Shown one piece after another: positions 60,085 through 64,000 of a stretch of DNA of 64,000 nt. Position 1 is the first letter of the stretch. Every line of letters begins with the position of its first letter. The notes under the pieces are model-generated. The model ran no database searches. It was not told the DNA's origin and saw only the letters and a program-made list of their open reading frames with translations. A program made the position numbers and the translations under genes. This DNA is from Verrucomicrobiaceae bacterium (lineage in GTDB: Bacteria; Pseudomonadota; Gammaproteobacteria; Pseudomonadales; CAMLJR01), in the NCBI GenBank assembly GCA_028293825.1, contig JAQGNY010000005.1:186001-250000 (forward strand), given 5' to 3'.

Positions 60085-61419
60085 TTATGGCGCGGTTGTG
60101 GGTACGACGGTGAGTAAATAGTTCACCGCGCGCGGCCCCGGATCGAGTAATTCGAGGGCGATATGCACCGGCTGCTGCACCGGCATCAGGTGCGAGCCTT
60201 TGAGCTCGCCACTCAGGTATTCGGCGGGGCTGAACTGCCTGCTAGCGACCGGGGCGCCATTCAGATCAGTAAATTGCAGTTGCAGTTGTGGATAAACCTG
60301 CGGGAAGTCGGCCTGATTGGTGATGATGGCATCGACCGCTAGAGCGCCGCGTTGGGTTGGGTGACTGCGCACGATCAAGCTATTAGTGCGAATCTGCGCT
60401 ATGTCGGATTGCGGCGGCAGCACGCAGTTGAAAACCTCGCAGCCGCGCGTCAGCCACGGCCGCAGTTCGCCGCGCGACAATGTAGTGAAATTGAAATACA
60501 CGTATTGACCGATCGCGAGCGCGACCATCGCGGCTAAACCAATGCCCCACAACACCTTCGGCCAGCGCGGTTCATTGACGAATTGATGCAGACGAATCGG
60601 TTCTTGCTCGATACCTTCAAGGCTAAACAGCGGCCGCGGTGGTGCGTTAATCGGGCGGTCGGTATGCAGCGACTGCAGCGCAATTTCTTCCGTGTGCAGG
60701 TCCAGATCGAATGCGGGTGCGCGCACGGCGGGCTTGTCCGTGTCGATATCGAGAAATTCGTCCGACAGCTCGGCCGCATCGGCAGTCTCCGCTGTCTCTT
60801 CGACTTCCGGTACCTCGCTCAGGATATCGCCGTATTCTTCGAAGATATCCGAGCGCGCCGGCGCGTTAATCACGCTGGCGATTTTCTCTTCGTCGTCTTC
60901 CAGTAATTTGCGCGCCCACTCCTGCTCGTCAGCCTGTTCCTTGGCGTCTTCATGGCTGTCGCGTTTTTTGTTGAAAGAGTCGTTACCGAAGTTGCTGCCG
61001 GAGTCGTCACGGGCATCGCTGAAGCTGTGGTCGCTGTCCTGCTCCCAACTGTTCAAGTCGAGGAAGGTTTCGGAAAAGGAATCTTGCCCGGAGTCGTCGA
61101 TTGCCTGGAAGTCGTCATCGACGGGATTGAAAATGGTGCCGCCGCTGGCTTTGGCTGGCGCTTCGTCGTCATCGAACAGCGGCGTGTCATCGTCGAACAA
61201 CGCGTCATCGTCGATTTCGATATTTTCAATGTTGCGCTTAGTCAGCGGCGTTTCCGCTTTAACCGGTTCGGGCGGCGCCTCTTCCAGCCAATGTTCGCGC
61301 GCATTGAAAATGTGCAGGCAGGAACCGCAACGCACGGCGCCGGCAGCCACCGCCAAGTGAGCTTCGGTGACGCGAAACGAGGTCCCGCAGCGCGGGCATT
61401 GGGTGACGCGATGGTCCAT
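60085..61419 (-). CDS. DUF3426 zinc-ribbon membrane protein
   Basis: A 444-residue protein with an N-terminal MJ0042-type zinc ribbon (TQCPRCGTSFRV and VRCGSCLHIF, giving two Cys pairs), a long acidic, low-complexity linker rich in Asp, Glu and Ser (about residues 60-260), one membrane helix (LWGIGLAAMVALAIGQYVYF, about 290-310) and a C-terminal DUF3426 domain with GALAVDAIITNQADFPQVYP and SRQFSPAEYLSGE. The gene lies between prmA and dusB, as in pseudomonads. Function is unknown; a membrane-tethered metal-binding adaptor is a guess. Confidence 0.86.
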   Translation of the reverse strand: MDHRVTQCPRCGTSFRVTEAHLAVAAGAVRCGSCLHIFNAREHWLEEAPPEPVKAETPLTKRNIENIEIDDDALFDDDTPLFDDDEAPAKASGGTIFNPVDDDFQAIDDSGQDSFSETFLDLNSWEQDSDHSFSDARDDSGSNFGNDSFNKKRDSHEDAKEQADEQEWARKLLEDDEEKIASVINAPARSDIFEEYGDILSEVPEVEETAETADAAELSDEFLDIDTDKPAVRAPAFDLDLHTEEIALQSLHTDRPINAPPRPLFSLEGIEQEPIRLHQFVNEPRWPKVLWGIGLAAMVALAIGQYVYFNFTTLSRGELRPWLTRGCEVFNCVLPPQSDIAQIRTNSLIVRSHPTQRGALAVDAIITNQADFPQVYPQLQLQFTDLNGAPVASRQFSPAEYLSGELKGSHLMPVQQPVHIALELLDPGPRAVNYLLTVVPTTAP

Positions 61420-61589
61420 GGAGCGGAATCGATCCTGATTAGTGGCTGATTAAGGCCGGCCCTGGATTAACAATCGACTGCTTGCAGTGCAATGAGCCGA
61501 TTCTCGTTTATCTATGCATCACGGCTATTGCTGTGCGTTTACTGCTTTATGTTTTTTCAGCTCAAGCGATTCACGCCCGAGGCCAAATC

Positions 61590-62489
61590 TTAACGCGCTT
61601 TCACGCCATCGATACGCGCCCATTGTTGCGCGGAGTCGGATTCTTGTAGCAAGGTCGGTGCCTGCAAAGTAAAGGCGTCACGATAACAGGCGGCAACGGC
61701 TTCGGCCTGCTCGCTCAAGATTCCCGAAATCGCCAATTTGCCGCCGACGCTGGTTTTCTCGGTAAGCAGCGGCGCCAATGTTTGCAGCGGCCCGGCAAGA
61801 ATATTGGCGACGGTAACAGCGAAGCGCAACTCGCTCGGCAATTGCTCCGGCGTAAAGGTAAGTAAACGCTCGGCGGCGATGCCGTTGCGCTCGGCATTGT
61901 CGCGCGTGGCAATCAATGCTTGCGGGTCGTTATCGACCGCAACGGCGCGCTCGGCGCCCAACAGCAGTGCGGCGATCGCGAGAATGCCCGAGCCGCAGCC
62001 GTAATCGAGAACGTCGCAACCGGCCAAATTCAAACCGTCGAGCCAGGTTAAACACAGGGCCGTGGTCGGATGCGTGCCGGTGCCGAAGGCAAGGCCGGGA
62101 TCGAGCGCCAGTACGATGGCTTCCGGGTCCGGCGCCTGTGCCCAGCTTGGACACACCCACAGCCGTTGGCCGAAACGCATCGGCTGGAAGCTATCCATCC
62201 AGGCGCGTTCCCAGGCTTGATCGGCAACTTGCTCAATCTGCCATTGCGGCAACGTGTCGAATTCGGAGGAGAGCTGCGCGATGACCGCGTCGATATCGGC
62301 GTCCGCATCGTAAAGCGCGACCAAGCGGGTCGCCTGCCACAGCGGACGCTCGCCGACGCCCGGTTCGAGCACCGGCTCATCGGCGTTGTCTTGCAGTGTC
62401 ACCGACAGCGCGCCAAGTTCAAGCAGCGCATCTTCCAACGTCGCCGCCTGCTCGCGATTACTCGCAAAAACCAATTGCTGCCAACTCAA
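61590..62489 (-). CDS. prmA: Ribosomal protein L11 methyltransferase
   Basis: A 299-residue SAM-dependent enzyme that trimethylates uL11. The N-terminal L11-binding part starts SWQQLVFASNREQAATLEDAL, LLELGALSVT. The catalytic part has PGLAFGTGTHPTTALCLTWLD, VLDYGCGSGILAIAALLLGA, VAVDNDPQAL and VANILAGPLQTLAP, all typical. It starts at TTG (62489); the following SWQQL agrees with homologues that begin MPWxQ. It lies 14 bases after accC. Confidence 0.94.
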   Translation of the reverse strand: MSWQQLVFASNREQAATLEDALLELGALSVTLQDNADEPVLEPGVGERPLWQATRLVALYDADADIDAVIAQLSSEFDTLPQWQIEQVADQAWERAWMDSFQPMRFGQRLWVCPSWAQAPDPEAIVLALDPGLAFGTGTHPTTALCLTWLDGLNLAGCDVLDYGCGSGILAIAALLLGAERAVAVDNDPQALIATRDNAERNGIAAERLLTFTPEQLPSELRFAVTVANILAGPLQTLAPLLTEKTSVGGKLAISGILSEQAEAVAACYRDAFTLQAPTLLQESDSAQQWARIDGVKAR

Positions 62490-62503
62490 TGCGCGCGTCT
62501 CGC

Positions 62504-63844
62504 TCAGGCTTTCAGTTTATTTTCGAGGTAGTGAATGTTGACACCGCCTTTGCGGAAACCGGCGTCGCGCACCAAATCGCGTTGCAGGTTCTGGTTGGTG
62601 CGAATGCCTTCGACCACTAACTCATCGAGCGCCTGGCGCATACGGTTCAGCGCCTCTTCACGGGTATCGCCGTAGGTGATGATCTTGGCAATCATCGAGT
62701 CGTAGTTCGGCGGCACCGTGTAGCCACTATATAAGTGCGAATCGACGCGCACGCCCGGTCCGCCCGGCGCGTGGAAATGCGTGACTTTGCCGGGGCAGGG
62801 CACGAAGGTTTTCGGGTCTTCGGCATTGATCCGGCATTCAAAAGAATGACCGTGAATTTTCACGTCCTCTTGTTTGATGGTCAGCTTTTCGCCGGAGGCA
62901 ATACGCAGCTGCTGTTTGATGATGTCGATGCCGGTGACCATTTCGGTGACGGGGTGTTCGACCTGCACGCGCGTGTTCATTTCGATGAAGTAGAAGCGGT
63001 CGTTCTCGTACAAAAACTCGAACGTGCCGGCGCCGCGATAACCGATGCTGACGCAGGCATCCACGCACGATTTAGCGACTTCTGCCCGAATTTTGTCGGG
63101 AATTCCCGGCGCTGGCGCTTCTTCCAGTACTTTTTGGTGGCGCCGTTGCAGCGAGCAATCGCGATCACCGAGCGCAATGGCGTGACCCTGACCGTCGGCG
63201 AGAATTTGAATCTCAACGTGGCGTGGGTTTTCCAGGAATTTTTCCAGGTACACGGTATCGTCGCCGAACGCTGCTTTGGCTTCGGACTGTGTGACGTAAA
63301 CGCCATTGAGCAGCGCCGCTTCGCTGTGGACGACGCGCATACCGCGACCGCCGCCGCCAGCCGCCGCCTTAATAATGACCGGATAGCCGATTTTACGAGC
63401 AACCTTCAGAGTGTGTTCCTGGTCTTCGGTAATCGGGCCGTCGGAACCGGGCACGGTCGGCACACCGGCTTTTTTCATCGCCGCGATGGCCGATACTTTG
63501 TCGCCCATCAGGCGAATCACGTCGGGGGTGGGGCCGATGAAAACAAAACCGCTTTTCTCGACCTGTTCGGCGAAGTCGGCATTTTCGGCCAGAAAGCCAT
63601 AGCCGGGGTGAATCGCCACAGCGTCGGTAACTTCGGCAGCGCTGATAATTGCTGGGCCGTTCAAATAGCTTTTCGGTGACGGTCCCGGGCCAATGCACAC
63701 GGACTCATCGGCGAGACGCACATGCATCAGATCGCGATCGACGGTTGAATGCACAGCGACGGTTTTAATTCCGAGTTCGCGGCACGCGCGCAGAATGCGC
63801 AATGCGATTTCACCTCGGTTGGCGATAACGACTTTTTCGAGCAT
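62504..63844 (-). CDS. accC: Acetyl-CoA carboxylase biotin carboxylase subunit
   Basis: A 446-residue ATP-grasp enzyme that carboxylates biotin on AccB in the first step of fatty acid synthesis. It begins [21 protein letters not shown], contains [29 protein letters not shown] (glycine-rich ATP loop), [14 protein letters not shown] and [15 protein letters not shown]. The start at 63844 gives the standard end; the longer frame adds MGYS. It follows accB closely, the usual accBC pair. Confidence 0.96.
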   Translation of the reverse strand: MLEKVVIANRGEIALRILRACRELGIKTVAVHSTVDRDLMHVRLADESVCIGPGPSPKSYLNGPAIISAAEVTDAVAIHPGYGFLAENADFAEQVEKSGFVFIGPTPDVIRLMGDKVSAIAAMKKAGVPTVPGSDGPITEDQEHTLKVARKIGYPVIIKAAAGGGGRGMRVVHSEAALLNGVYVTQSEAKAAFGDDTVYLEKFLENPRHVEIQILADGQGHAIALGDRDCSLQRRHQKVLEEAPAPGIPDKIRAEVAKSCVDACVSIGYRGAGTFEFLYENDRFYFIEMNTRVQVEHPVTEMVTGIDIIKQQLRIASGEKLTIKQEDVKIHGHSFECRINAEDPKTFVPCPGKVTHFHAPGGPGVRVDSHLYSGYTVPPNYDSMIAKIITYGDTREEALNRMRQALDELVVEGIRTNQNLQRDLVRDAGFRKGGVNIHYLENKLKA

Positions 63845-63904
63845 GGAATATCCCAATAATCAGTCAAGAAGCGGCGAGCGAGGCTCCGCCGCTATGCCAG
63901 GAGG

Positions 63905-64000
63905 TCAGACGATCGTGATCAGCGGCTGATCGAATTCGACCGGTTGGCCGTCTTCCACCAGGATGGCTTCAACCACGCCGGTTTTGTCGGCTTCGATCTG
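63905..64000 (-). CDS. accB: Biotin carboxyl carrier protein, C-terminal end only
   Basis: The frame entering from the right edge reads [20 protein letters not shown], then [11 protein letters not shown] and a stop at 63905. This is the last 31 residues of the biotinyl domain of AccB, just past the biotin-binding EAMKM, which lies outside the window. It is 60 bases upstream of accC in the same direction. Confidence 0.93.
   Translation of the reverse strand, partial: QIEADKTGVVEAILVEDGQPVEFDQPLITIV

Overview
The window is about 64 kb of a gammaproteobacterial chromosome. Gene order matches Pseudomonas-type genomes in many blocks: rpoD-dnaG-yqeY-rpsU-tsaD-folB-folK; lptD-surA-pdxA-rsmA-apaG-apaH; amgK-murU beside lptD; rpe-gph-trpE-trpG-trpD-trpC followed by a Vfr/CRP gene, an OsmC gene and coq7; a RetS-like hybrid kinase next to purD-purH; and fis-dusB-DUF3426-prmA-accC-accB. 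No ribosomal RNA lies here, so I do not name a genus or species.

Layout. 1-3.2 kb holds a truncated secreted protein, a 42-base near-palindrome, a DUF2239 gene with a clear promoter and operators, and a FecR/DUF6600 envelope gene broken by one frameshift. 3.8-8.05 kb is a complete putrescine-type ABC transporter operon (potFGHI). 8.2-11.8 kb holds an SDR oxidoreductase, a secreted epoxide-hydrolase-like protein, a DUF4189 protein and a second-type peptide deformylase. 11.9-19.6 kb looks like a decayed genomic island ending at a CAU tRNA gene. It has two relics of the same tyrosine integrase, repeats, a lipoprotein hydrolase, and a sulfotransferase-autotransporter operon whose autotransporter carries a frameshift. 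19.8-27.6 kb is the macromolecular-synthesis and folate block. 27.7-32.6 kb is the prkA-yeaH-spoVR stress module.

32.9-42.5 kb holds outer-membrane biogenesis and nucleotide-stress genes, then divergently amgK-murU and a DapF-like gene lacking both catalytic cysteines. 42.6-50.2 kb holds a transporter, a DUF3530 protein, rpe-gph and the trp genes, with a likely leader peptide ahead of trpE. 50.2-64 kb holds a Vfr-like regulator, OsmC and VOC proteins, coq7, a RetS-like kinase, purine genes, fis-dusB, prmA and acetyl-CoA carboxylase subunits; accB is cut by the window end.

Most of the window is ordinary core genome. The unusual parts are the island, the altered active sites of the DapF-like protein and the deformylase, the trpE leader ORF, the DUF2239 promoter/operators, and the degenerate ATP-binding site of the RetS-like kinase. 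Both frameshifted genes look like single-base losses, so sequencing error is possible for each.
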